A stretch of 64,000 nucleotides of DNA from Apostichopus japonicus (Eukaryota; Echinodermata; Holothuroidea; Aspidochirotida; Stichopodidae), in assembly GCF_037975245.1 (NCBI RefSeq), contig NC_092561.1, positions 11,159,001 to 11,223,000 of the forward strand, written 5' to 3'. Under the pieces are notes generated by a model that was given only the letters and a program-made list of their open reading frames with translations, searched no databases and had not been told where the DNA came from. Positions 34,745 to 46,700 of the stretch are shown here, piece after piece (the stretch's first letter is position 1; each line of letters opens with the position of its first letter). The position numbers were made by a program, and so were the translations under genes.

Positions 34745-35180
34745 TGCTTCCTTCACCTCCTTGCAGATGTACCACATGTCCAAAAAAAAGTCAGCATTGG
34801 TTAATGTAATTCAAATCTGGCTTCCTCCTGAGCTGGCAAATACACATGAATTGTCAAGTACAGAGGTCAGTGTGAAACCACTGAAAGATCTTCTCAGCTT
34901 TCAAGAAAACAAAGACTTGAAGCCAAATTGACAGAGGCCACACTGATACCATTCCACTCTCATAAGATGAAGGCATCACACACACTTCATTTTGCTTCTG
35001 CGATGCAGTGCCTGGTAGACTGTGAGGGTCACCCAATGGATGTTTTAACAACTGCCTGGTTTATAGAGCTCTGCAACAGATAATTCATCCTGATGTCTAG
35101 TCGTCATCCTGTCATGGAATTGAGCAAGTTGAACCCACTTCAACACAAAGCAGCTATTGAATTCTTGTCTAGGTACTGTC
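34745..35180 (+). pseudogene. P/THAP9-like transposase fragment
   Basis: In order on the plus strand: LLADVPHVQKK, resembling the conserved DPPH(L/I)LK motif; PPELANTHELSSTEVSVKPL, then KDLLSFQENKDLKP (another frame); LTEATLIPFHSHKMKASHTL; then LTTAWFIELCNR, a stop, and FILMSSRHPVMELSKLNP. This is the order in P-type transposases, where the KM(K/R)V.LA segment and the TAxFI..+xxFD segment follow the insertion domain. At least two frame changes and a TAA in place of the expected Trp codon near 35074 show it is inactive. Confidence 0.65.
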
Positions 35181-35879
35181 AAATCCACATCACCATCATT
35201 GCTGGTTCCAGCTACGCCGACCATAATAAAAGAGTACAATGAGGGTTTTATAATTCGCCCAACAGAGCTTGCATTCCAGTACCTTTGGGCAGCTGAAAAG
35301 ATATTCAGAAATTGTTATATGAGTGTGTTTGTATGCATGCATATGTGTGATTTTCTTGCTTTACAGAACAGCTCCATTTTGATAAGCTATGTAACGTGGA
35401 AACCTGCCAATCATATGTTTGAAATAGGACAGGCTGAAACGATTCTTAAATGAAAAGCTTAACGACTTCTTGCATTTTTATACATCACTGTTCAAGTAAG
35501 GCCAGTAAGGGCAGTATGAAGAATAAGTAACAATAATTATCATTATGGCCATTTGCTGTCTGCATAATAACAAACTGAATGATGTCATCAGCCCTGTGCT
35601 CAGTTGACAACACTGACAAGTAGGCACACTATGTCAGTGTGATCCATGAAACCTTATTAAGGACATGACCGTATAGTATATATGTTAATGGAAAATACAT
35701 AAGCTACAACATACACCAGTATTCAGTTGTTGCAGGTTTTTTTTTCTCGACAGACCCATTCAATCTGTTGCACCTACTATAGCCTAGTAAGTACATTCCT
35801 GAGAAATCAACACCACAATATCAGTCTTAGGCTTGCCCACAGACTCCCAACTATTGCTAACTCCTACACTCAAGTATAT

Positions 35880-36190
35880 AGTTAAGTTTAGTAGAAAAAA
35901 AGACCAGGAGAGACATTCAAGTCCCCATTAAGGACCCTAAGGCTATAGGAGAGGAATACAACCGAGGACATCAAATGTCATACCCAATTACAATGCTTAA
36001 TGTACTCATCCAAAGCATTCTTAAACCCATTCACACTACTTGCAATTCATCCTTCTCAGGCAAACCATTCCATCCATTCACAACCCTTGTATTAGACTTT
36101 AGAGAAAAAGTTATGCCGAATATTAATCCTACTTTGTAACTTCTGGAGTTTAAGACAATGACCTCTGGTACAACTACTTTTGGCAAACCT
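35880..36190 (-). mobile_element. 3' end of a non-LTR retrotransposon (LINE)
   Basis: The minus strand encodes CTRGHCLKLQKLQSRINIRH, then NFFS, a frame break, then RVVNGWNGLPEKDELQ. This RGH...KL...RNFFS.RVVN.WN.LP pattern is the C-terminal tail of many Jockey/CR1-type LINE reverse transcriptases. The 3' UTR follows toward 35880. A related fragment lies at 6617-6800. It is truncated at its 5' side and nested within the P-type element. Confidence 0.7.
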
Positions 36191-37153
36191 GAAAAGTTCA
36201 GTGAAGCATAAATTGACGTTTTATGTGTAGGCCTACTTTATTTAATTGAAGGATGTATTAATGTAGGCCTGATGCTATAGTTGTGCGTCTGTAATCTAGC
36301 CTAGCCAGGACTGTGATGTGTGCTTTTCGTTTGTATGACTAAAGAAGTAGGATGGTGACTTCGAAGTTCGCCCACTTAAGACTTAAAACACCCCAAAACT
36401 AAATCTTCTGGTATAAATCACCAGAAAATATACTTCATATGGTGGGAGAATTGTGTTTTAGTACGATACACGGCCAAACTTTCTTTCCTGCAAACTGTTT
36501 TCACGTTGTTTTCCAAGAAAATTCTTCGTGATTGTGGAACTGGTATTTCTTGCTAGAGTATTGCGAATTTCGGCCACGCAACCTACAGTGTGGCGCTGGT
36601 AAAAATTGGTGGCGCTGTTGCTTTTTCAGTAATTATAACAGACTTCATAGATCTTTCGTCATTTTATTGACAAATATGTAAGTAATTTCTTGCACACGGG
36701 TCATTTTGGAGAGAAAATAACTGTAGCTTCGTAATTTTTCGTGAAATTGGCTGTTGCTATAGGTTGTCATGGTGAAATCGTGTGTTTCTTAAGGGTGGCC
36801 GATTTTCGCAGTATGGCGAACTTCGCAATACTGACTATACTAGTAGTATGAGACGTAAAATAAAACAAGTGTAAATGACAGGTTTTCAGCTAGTTTTCTA
36901 TGCATTTCAGGTGTGAAGATAAACGTAAATGTCATTAAATAACGCATACTCTAATTCATTACCTGATATCCATTTTGTTCCTCGTATGCCTGTCAAAATG
37001 TGACATTCTGAGTCGCTTCGTTTGTTCGCAACGAGCACAGTGTGCAAAGCTGCTATATATTGTGTGCGGTGTTTTTCGTGTTTCGCGCAACTGGTAACGA
37101 CAACTGGACCTATTTTGATGCCCATGGTTTGCGTGTGACGTCACAAATCGCCA

Positions 37154-37184
37154 GTTGGCCAAACTCTCTCTATATACGGCTCTG
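37154..37184. repeat. Right 31-bp TIR of the P-type element
   Basis: Ends ...TATACGGCTCTG at 37184, followed by ACAATATG (37185-37192). Confidence 0.9.
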
Positions 37185-37192
37185 ACAATATG

Positions 37193-37197
37193 TGACA
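37193..37197 (-). repeat. 5' LTR, outer 5 bp
   Basis: TGACA on the plus strand, which is the TGTCA start of the LTR in element orientation. It is followed by the provirus duplication CGTGG (37198-37202). Confidence 0.85.
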
Positions 37198-37326
37198 CGT
37201 GGCACCTATTCTCAGAGAGTTTATCTGCTCATTCTCGGAAATAAACAATGCAGAGAAGAAAATAAACTCCCTGTAGGCTGAAGGGAGTCTAAATAATACT
37301 TTATTGTGTTGTGAATAGGTCAGTAA

Positions 37327-37496
37327 GCTGACCAACACAGGAAGTCAAAAGTATACAATTGAAGATTCTTGACTTGTGAAAATTTGGTAATTTCTAATCA
37401 CTGCTGAAGTCTAAATGATAGTTGATGTTGTTGTGAATATAAAGGTGAGTACGCTGACCAACGCAGGAAGTCAAAAGTAAACAATTGAAGATTCTT
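37327..37496. repeat. Two direct repeats of ~126-bp period
   Basis: GCTGACCAACRCAGGAAGTC plus AAAAGTAWACAATTGAAGATTC occurs at 37327 and 37453. Flanking phrases (TTGTTGTGAATA, TAATTTCTARTC) repeat with the same spacing. It lies just upstream of the 13-exon gene. Confidence 0.7.
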
Positions 37497-37549
37497 TGAA
37501 GGATGCAGCTCCAGCATGTAAATAGGATAACTTTTAATAATTTCTAGTC

Positions 37550-37671
37550 AAAAAAAAAAAAAAAAAAAAAAAAAACATGGAGCCTCAATAATTACCGACT
37601 AAGGATTTCCTTAGTTTGCTGAAGCACCTTCGGGTGGAAGCAGAACACGAGGTGTATCGTATCGTATCGTA
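37550..37671. mobile_element. Small insertion flanked by 12-bp direct repeats
   Basis: TAATTTCTAGTC occurs at 37538-37549 and 37672-37683. Between them are about 25 A residues, a 70-bp body with the hairpin ACTAAGGATTTCCTTAGT, and a tail of three TATCG units. Related upstream repeats show the uninterrupted form (AATTTCTAATCACTGCTG). The 12-bp duplication suggests retroposition, but a poly-A at one end and a microsatellite at the other is unusual. Confidence 0.5.
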
Positions 37672-37751
37672 TAATTTCTAGTCACTGCTGTTTTGGTGCT
37701 TGCAGGTTGAACATTGCTCCGGATCAAGTCATCTCTTAATCGAAAAGAAAA

Positions 37752-40700
37752 ATGCCGAAAGAAGGCCTCACAGCATCCCAATGGCATGATAGGCTGAAGC
37801 AGTATGCAGCAGGAACGTTTAAGTTTGGCAGAGGACAGCGACCAGGGAAGGGTTCTCCTTGGGAGAAGAGACTGTCTAAGATAGATTCTTGCCCTGTAAA
37901 GCCTGGAGCAACAGCTAGCAAAGACCTGTTTGGGAGAGTACTTGAATGCATTTGCAGCTATCATACGGTAAGATTTATTCAATTATTTTATCAACAACAG
38001 TGGAAATGAAATTAAGTATCCTTCTCAATTCAACAAATTTGATTTCAGGCTGGGGTATATAATCTGCTGTTAAGGCTCAAGCTGTAAAAGAAGCACAGCT
38101 ATATCAATTACCAACCAATTTGTTGCACGTAATGCCCATGCATGAGCCACATGCATGTACACCCGCATGGGCAACATGTGTTTATTGCTGTCACTATATA
38201 GGCCTACCAGTTTTGCAAAACTCAACCTAAGTATATATCACGCTTCACAGTTATTACTATATATCCTTTATCTATAGTTATTACATAGTGGTCTTGAAGA
38301 ACTTAATCTGGTGCACTCCATAGCTTGCCTTAGTCTTAAGTTGAATTAAATGTTGTCTACAATTACCAATGTCATAGAGCATATATGTAAAAGGCTGAAT
38401 TAGTTGCTGGTTAAATGCAAGACCTTCATCCATTATAAATTTATATCAAAACCTTAAGGTTGTCGGTATTAATTGGGCTCAAATTATATGCATGCTATAA
38501 TTGTTACAATATGTTTTCTAAAAGTACTTTCCTGGAGGTCTTAATTACTTTCCAAATTGTTCTCAGACATTCTAAATGAATTACACATCAATCATGGCTG
38601 GATGTTTCAGTGAGGAAAATTTCCTCCAGAGTATTAAGGAAAATCTTGACCAAAGGTGACCATATTTGAATATCAATAGCTCATATTTGAGGCCAATACG
38701 TGCATACCTTTAAAGTGTCTTGAGTAGGCTACATTGCATATATGCACTTCAGTTGAGTTCTAAAATATACTGTTGAAATTTTTACTAATTAATCTAAATA
38801 TTTCTTTCTGTTTTGCATCTGTTATAGGCAAGAAGTTCCAAAAAAGGACAAGATGCCCCATCGACATCCACGACCTACAGATTGGTGCCCAGTGAAGGCC
38901 AGTTCAAGAAAAGAAGTTCTACTGCTTCTGAGAATGAGGTAACTCTATTGGGTTTTTAGTTGGAATGATCTGTAGATATATGTCATAAGTAGAGTTTCAG
39001 TAATCATACATTGAGCCTAGCTATGTGGTCAATTAAAGTGGCTATAAGTGGTTCTACAATTAAACTTAATGTACTGCATTATCAGCAATATATATCCAAC
39101 TGCATGTTTGGGGGGGGGGGTGAGGGGAGCAACTTGAGCCATATCCCCTAGCAATCCTCCTCCACCCTCTAGCTCCCTCTCCAGGTCACACAAAACTATA
39201 TAAACAACAAGTTAGCAATTTTCCTGATGAAATTTGTTGTCAATTTGTGCCTTGAAGTTTGGTTAATGATGGACATAATCTCAAAAGCACTGCTTGTACA
39301 AACTAATTTGATGAGTGATAAAAGTACTGGCCAAGCAAATGTCAGAAAAAGAAATGTATTTTATTTGGTGTACAATATGCTACTGGTAAATTTAACATGA
39401 CAAAGATCTCAAACTAATTATTTATCTGCTGCAGCTATCAGTATACTATCTTGGTACTTCCTATTTTCTTATTTAGGCAGCTGCATTGTGACATATACTT
39501 ATGTATTCTAATTCTATTATTTGTATGGTCTGCTTTATTTAGCCAGCCTGTCATCCACCAACAAAAGCCACAATAGCTTCCGCATCCACTGTTGAAACCA
39601 CCCCAACAACTACAACCAGCACTGCGAGAGAGGATCAATCCAAGGTTAGTACTCAAAGAGGATTGAAGAGTAACAAAACCAAAATTAAGAGATAGATTTT
39701 TAAGGAACATTCTTTAAGCCACCGCCATATACTTTAAAATGCAAGTTTGAGACCGCATAATGCAAGAAAACGTACGTCATAAATAAAGACAAAAATTCTA
39801 TCAAATTGAATGTTAGCCACTGCAAAGGTTTTCCCATATATTCTTAATGTCGATGGCAGTTGTTGTTGATAGTCTCAAGTTATCTTTCTATATATTTGAA
39901 TAATGTCCAAATAATGACAGGAGAATTTGTACTTAAAGTAGTGCTGGAAACAAATCTGTTTATTGAGGAATGCAGCTAATTAGTATACCAAACTAACTAC
40001 TCTATTCATAGTACATATAGGCTGTAGGTACAACAAGACAATATGATATATGAGATAAGATATAGATGAGATGAGATAAGATAAGACAGTCAGCACTAGA
40101 GGGGTTATAAGGTCCTAAATTAATAACCTCTGGGCTGGCCTTTAGATGGACTTAATATCAGGGGATTACTTCGACTGTGAGCCTCAACAGATGGATAACA
40201 TTTGTACTTCAGAGGAACATAGTTAACTTAAAGCAGTGTAGAAGCTACATAACATTACAACTAGGATAATAACCATAGCTGAAGCAAACTTACATATGGT
40301 CAGCCAGGCAATGGCTTAGATTTTCTGGTTGTCAATGTTAACTAATGGCTTGTAAAGCACAGTCTGGCTAGGGGGAGGGGAAGTGAAGGGGGCAGTAAAT
40401 AGCAAGCCCCTAACGTGCTATGTTTTTCAGGTGAGATGTAGTCTGAATCCATTTTATTTTTTATTGGAATATTGGTTTACATAAGCATCTTTACCACATG
40501 CTTTTCTGTTAGATTTTTTTGGAGCCATGCTTTTCATTACATGCAGAAGTAGTATCGTTTGATATAGGTGATTAAACTAATGTTGCTTACTAGTAAAATA
40601 ATTTTTACAGGGATCTAGTATTTAGCTGTTATTGTATTACAACTAGCTAGGGCTTATACATGCTATGCATGGGCATTTCCCACGGCATCGATCACATTCA

Positions 40701-43700
40701 CCAATTAATGCAATATGTATCCCTTCTTTTCATTTTTGTCTTTAGGGTGATTTTCTCCACCGTGTCCCGGTTGGCTGGGCAGCCAACATGAGTGAGGGAG
40801 ACAGGCTCTTTTATGGAAGAACCCTTTTTATATCAAAGGGAAGACTGAAGGATGGCCTGCAGCTTTGGTGGCACCCTCCCCAGCCTTCCACTACTGGAAA
40901 ACCAGTTGTCGCTCAGTACTTCTCCAAAAGGCTGTTCCTATGGATGCCAAGACGAATGTACCAGGTTGACTTCCTCTGTCCCACGTGCAACATCTCCTTG
41001 AGGTCGAAGGGCATATACAATCGAGTGCGACTAGTCCTAGATGTCAGCGATTTCTACTACCTGGCAGCAGAGTACATGGATTGTAAACAGTGCCGTGGTA
41101 CATTCATCTCGTACGACAATAGGATGATGAACCAACTGACGGACGCCATGCGGGTATCTTTTCCAGCACTGTTGACCAGGAAGTATGCGTGTGACCGATC
41201 TGTTCTGAGCCTGCTAAGAGCACGCACTTTGGGGAACAGCTCAACTGCTATGCAACATAACATCTTGGAGCGTCATAGTGAACAATGGCTTGGGAAGCAA
41301 CTGCAGTATCTTTCTGCCAGCAAACAACACCAGAATGCCATGAGGGCTTTGAACATGCCAAATCAAGAGTATGAAGAAACCGTAACATTCAAGGCCTTCC
41401 CTACAGCAAGATGGTTTCTTGCCTGCTATGTGCGTGACGTTTGGGGGAGAATAGACATGTTAAAGGCAGCATTGACATCTGTCTATGGCACAATACTGAA
41501 GATTGACTCCACCAAAAAGGTAATTATTACTTTGTTTTTTAATATGTTTTTTAATAGTTTTATTTTGTTTTGTCTTTTTCTTCTTAATACTGCTTTATTC
41601 AATAGTTAATTTTCTTTCATTTCTATACTTGCATGGTTCCCTTATTAGATTGGAGTTGAAGGAGGTGGGGGGGGGGGGGCTGGTTATTGAAAAGGGAAGG
41701 CATTCTTCTTGCAATCCCTCCACCCCACCCCCCCCCCCCCCAAATCTCAACAGTTACGTATGAACTTGGATGGGGTCAAACAGTCAAGGAAACCGATCAA
41801 GAAGATAAAAAAAATGTACTGCCAAACCCCCTAAGACCCCCTGCTCTCCTCACCTACCCCCTCCCCCACTTTACTAGGCTACCCCTCAGTACCTTCAGAG
41901 TTTTCATGTTTTAATGAATGTACTGTAATGTTTCTGTTGCAGGTTTGCAAAAAACTTCAAGGATTGGCTGCTGGTAGTGCCCAGTGGTGTACTAACGTTG
42001 GGAATGAAAGGGGTGAGATTCTGCAGTCTGTACTAACTACGTCTGAGTCTATTTCTTCTTGCCAAGATCTTGCCAATGGTCTAATGAAGAGGTTTGAGAC
42101 TGCACAGCAGGCTCCTCCTATAGTACTGTATACTGACCGAGACTGCTGCAAAATTGGTGGTGATTCAAAGTTTAAGGTGAGATAGAAATTTAAGTATAAC
42201 AGAGGAAAACATGCACAGTGTCTCATGCATGCTTTGCTGCAACACCCCTCCTAATATTCTTGCATGCTAATTATCTGTTTTCTTTTACAGATTCTTTTCT
42301 CTAAATGGGAAGACTTAGAGGTGAGGCTGGATATTTTTCACTTTATGCGGAGGCTGGCTCTCGGATGTACTACCAAGTCCCACCCATTGTATGGGGTTTT
42401 CATGTCACGGCTATCCAGTGTCATCTTTGAGTGGGACAACGATGACCTAAAGAAGCTTCAGGTGAGCATAGATCAACACACAACAGTTGGTTTGGGCACA
42501 ATTATGCTTTAGAGGTACTATGCTGTATTGGCCCCAAATATGCCAGATATTCAAATTTGACACCTTTGATCAAAATTCTTCAACTGTTTTTCTCACCACC
42601 TTGGAGCAAACTTACCGCACTGGGACATTCAGTTATCTGGTGTGTTCATTTAAAATGTCTGAGAACAAGTTGGAGAGTAAAGACCTCCAGGAAAGTACTT
42701 TTCGAAAACTTCTATCAATTACAGCGTGCTATAATTTGGGCCCTTTACAGATTACCTTTACGCATTCATCCCATAATTCTTGATTTTTAAGGTTTGGCTA
42801 TCTACATATTCTAAATGTTTATTTACTTCCAGGATGCTAAAAAGAAAGAGCTGGAGATGGATGGCATCCCTAATCCTAGTCTATCTGCAGTTCAGAAGGC
42901 TATTACCAAAGAAGAGTTAGAGAGGTAATGTACCCTTCATACCAGTTAACCCAAACATAAGAACAACTAATGAATTGCAAATGACGTTTGCTTTCTGTCC
43001 ATTACGTTGATTACAATAATTTGGGAATTACAATGAACATACAAATAAACTTTTCAAAAATCTTAACATACTCAAGCTTCCTGATTTAATACATGTATAT
43101 GTAGCCACATTTTCATGTACAGCTATTCATGGACAGGTCCCACATGCTTTCATGGCATTCACAATTATAACACACGGCACATATGAATTTTACGCCCTAA
43201 TCGTATTCACACCAATGTAGGAAAATATAGCCTTCGCCATTGTACAAGCATCTCATGGAACTCTTTGCTTAGGTCTCAACCTTCCCTAAATTCGTTGAAA
43301 AGCAAATTAAAGAGATTGATGATTCTCTTTCTTTCTTTTCTTTTTCTTGTTTTTCTTAGTTCTTTTCTTATTTTTGTTGTTGTAAGTTATATGCGTACTC
43401 CATGTACAGGGAGTGTATCACTCTATAAGTCCAAAAGGGGTTTTTGATACACTTCCTTTCACATTCCATTACTTTCTGTATTCGATTTGAATGATGTATA
43501 TATGTTGTGATAAACAAATAAATAAACAAAATATTCTACTTTGCAGGTACTGCAAGAGGCAAACAAGGGGAACACAGAAAACTACCGATGGTATCGAGTC
43601 TCTAATTCTGTCTCTTAGTGGCAGCACTGATACTTTGGGCGTCCCTCTATTTAAAGAGGAAATGAAGAATATCTGGGCAGAGCAAAAGCGACATGTCGCA

Positions 43701-46700
43701 TGCTTGCAAGATGTGCCAGGTAATTAATTAATCAGATGAAAGAAGATATTTATTATATGATACCTGGGAAAAATAACATTCTGAAGATGGTCACATTTAC
43801 ATTGATGGCAAACATTTTAAGTTAACTAAGCAATGTATATAACTTTGTGTATTTGTGTGCCCTCTTTCTTAATTCTCGTTCTTATTTGCTGGAACATTAT
43901 TGGTGTTTACAGTACAATGAATCTACCATGCCATGGATATATTTCATTGAGCTCATTTGTCTTGCCCTCAGTAGTTCACTAAAATTGAAGTGCTAACAAC
44001 CATGTTAAATGAGGGGAAAAAATTCTTGGCATCGACTGAGGCCACATTTAATGGTTGAGTCCCAAAGAAAAAAAAAGTGCAAAAATTTTTATTTTACCAC
44101 AGCTGACTTTTCCAGAGTGCTGGGATATGTGGTTTTAAGACAGAACATATGGTTACCGTCATACTTCCCCAAAACTATCTGAATAACATCCTCATTTAGC
44201 ACAGGGGTGTGTTACAGAATTGTATGTTTTATCATCATCTTTCCAAATTGTACTTCTAGGTGTTCAACTGTATACACAAACAGGAACCATCTCAAAAGGG
44301 GGCAGTTCCTTAGCTACCTACAGGTGTGGAAGGGGCACTACTTCCCTTGAGAGTTTACATTTGCACCTTGCAAGGCTCATCCCAGGTACATCAGCAAATG
44401 CCGTCAACTTTCAAGCATTCCTTTTGGATGGGCTATACCGCTGGAATTTACTCAGGGCTGCAACATCAGCACAGGCAGACAGCGGTCACCTACGGACTTT
44501 CGACCTCAGGTTGTCAACAAAGGTTAACGCCTTGAGCCAGCAAATCCACGGGAAGAAAATAATTCCACAGGCTTTAAATCCAGCAGAGTACACTGGAGAG
44601 ACTATTGGTAAGAAATCATTCACATGCAAGGTCTCATTTCTGTAGATGCAAAGAATTCTACATGTACTGAATGCTTACGTTTGCACACATGCAGATTCAA
44701 GTTAGTCCTATTTTATGATGAGGTCTTTGTTTTAAAATTCAGTCAAAAGGTCAGTGAGCAGCTACTTCCTCTGCTGTTTTTGGAAGGAGACACCTACATT
44801 GATCTCGATGTTTGGGAAGCTCCCAGATCTCGTTGAAATGGTGAAGTGGAAATGGCTATGCTTTTTTGTTAATCTTGTGATGTTATGTCATTATTGATAC
44901 TGAAGAAAACATTGGAGAAAATAAACCTCCTTTGGTAGTGGCTAATGTTCATATTTTTAGATGCATGTGAAGTATATCAAACTGTTATGAGTAATTACTT
45001 CCTTAAATGTTGACATTCTTTGCAGGTGTTGAATACCTCTACAAACAGAGTGGCTTGGTCTTGCCGGATGCAGGCGACGAGCTAATGGCACAGATTGACG
45101 AGGGGTTTGAGGATGAGCAAGGGGCTGCAACAGATGAAAGGATGGAAAGTGCTCTTGACCATAGTTTCCCTATTCCAGACCCACCATTCACAGACAAACA
45201 GGTTAGCTACACTCTTTAATAACTTATCAGGATATAGCTAGAGGTGTAAAGGAGAAGAAAAAGAAAGTGAAATTCGTTTTATCCACACATTACATGTAAA
45301 GCAACTATGTTGTGTCTCTCCTTTTACAGGATGGTGATCAAGAGGATGTCGTTGAGGAGGATCCTGCAGCTTTGAGGGATGCAGCTGACCATGACTGTGT
45401 TGAAGATGTCAGCACTGATTCACGGGGCATCCCAGGCTCGGAGAAGGTTGCAGCATTGGCCCAGGCGCTGCTGGACCTAAAGGGAATCAGCCTTACCTCG
45501 TCAGACGCCAAGAAGATCATAAAATTGTATGATGACCTCGCTGACTTTGACAAGCAGCCTCTGACATATAGACTGCGAATGAAGGCATCGAGAGGACGGT
45601 TTGCCAGGTCTAAGCATGGTTATGTGGGTGCTGAGGTAGTCAAAAGGTGAGAATGTTAACATATATTCCAGTGGACATGTCTTAGCTGAGGACAACAATT
45701 GCATCAAAAAGTAACTACTTGACACACATTAATATGACATTCCTTTTTCCTCCTCTTTTCTTGATAGATGCTTCTTGTCTGCTGGATCACCAGCATCATA
45801 TCCCAACAAAAGCCGGGTTGTCGAAGCCCTGTGTATTCTTCTCTGTGAGAAAATACCACAGGCAAGAAAGGATGACGGGTATACTTCGAGATGGAGGCTC
45901 ATCCTCTCGGAGTATAACAAGGTCCGCCAACGGCTTCTCAACAGTGAAGACCTTCTCGAGGGGACAGAATTGGTGTTGTTACATCTGAATGAAGCAACGC
46001 TGACACGATGGTTTAAAGAAAAGATGAGGAGAGATGAAGTCACCATGCTCCTGCAGGGACGTCAACTACCACCGTCCCGTGTCCCTGCGGAACAACCTCT
46101 CCCACCGGCGAAGGAAGGACCGTCCAGACCAGTGTCTCCACTAATCCCCTTTCAGTTTCCTGAACCAGAGGACAGGACTGGTCTGGCAAATGTCAGAAGA
46201 AAAAATGTGCCATCTACATCAGGTAATGAGTTTTACGGTTCTTTGGTAAATGTTTGCAATGAAAACAAAGTGTTTTTCTGAAGCACAATAAAGTACCCTA
46301 TAGCATATTGTGCACATCACTTTGTCCTGGGACACTGAGTACTGAAAAGCTTGCAGTTTGTTAAACGGGACTGTTTGCAACAAGGCTTAGGATATAGCAG
46401 ACACCAGTCTAGTGAAGCCTGTTTCAATAGAAATTTCATTTTGTGAGCCCAATTCCTCTTTCTACAGCCATGCAAATTGGCAAACATTTCTCCATGTGAT
46501 ATCACATTGAGAACATCTACTTTAATATAAGGCCCTGAACCTTCCATACTACAACCTTGACCTGAATGACACTGTAATTGAGATATATTTGCAGGAATCT
46601 TTTAAATAGACATGTGTGCCCATTCAAGCAATGATTTCTTTATCAAGTCGTATCCTGCCTAATATCCTCTCTTCCATTCCCTGCACATGCAATTGCTTTT

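Larger units (their letters stand above)
32248..37184 (+). mobile_element. P-type DNA transposon, 4.94 kb, non-autonomous copy
   Basis: The ends are perfect 31-bp inverted repeats starting CAGAGCCGTATATAG (32248-32278 and 37154-37184). ACAATATG flanks both ends (32240-32247 and 37185-37192). It is a single-copy sequence in the uninterrupted LTR, so this is a true 8-bp duplication. A 31-bp TIR plus 8-bp duplication is the classical P-element layout. The interior supports it with a THAP-like N-terminal fragment near the left end (32425-32530) and a P/THAP9-type transposase fragment (34745-35180), both plus strand. Stops and frame changes show the transposase is dead, so this copy was mobilised in trans. 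A LINE fragment is nested at 35880-36190. Confidence 0.85.
8567..37197 (-). mobile_element. Ty3/gypsy LTR retrotransposon split by two nested transposons
   Basis: The element reads on the minus strand and has four surviving parts: 37197-37193 plus 32247-32125 (5' LTR), 32124-28004 (internal), and 28003-27944 plus 8634-8567 (3' LTR). Both LTRs rebuild to 128 bp and no difference was seen between them. CGTGG occurs at 8562-8566 and again at 37198-37202, directly outside the two LTR ends, which is the 5-bp duplication expected of Ty3/gypsy integration. The internal part has a primer-binding site, one gag-pol ORF and a polypurine tract. The insertions are 8635-27936 (in the 3' LTR) and 32248-37184 (in the 5' LTR), each with its own target duplication. 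Without the insertions the provirus is about 4.4 kb. The LTRs are very short for the group. Confidence 0.9.

Noticed and set aside
45338-46046. Minus-strand ORFs over exons 11 and 12
   Set aside because: They are antisense shadows of exons whose plus-strand frame is kept across splice junctions.
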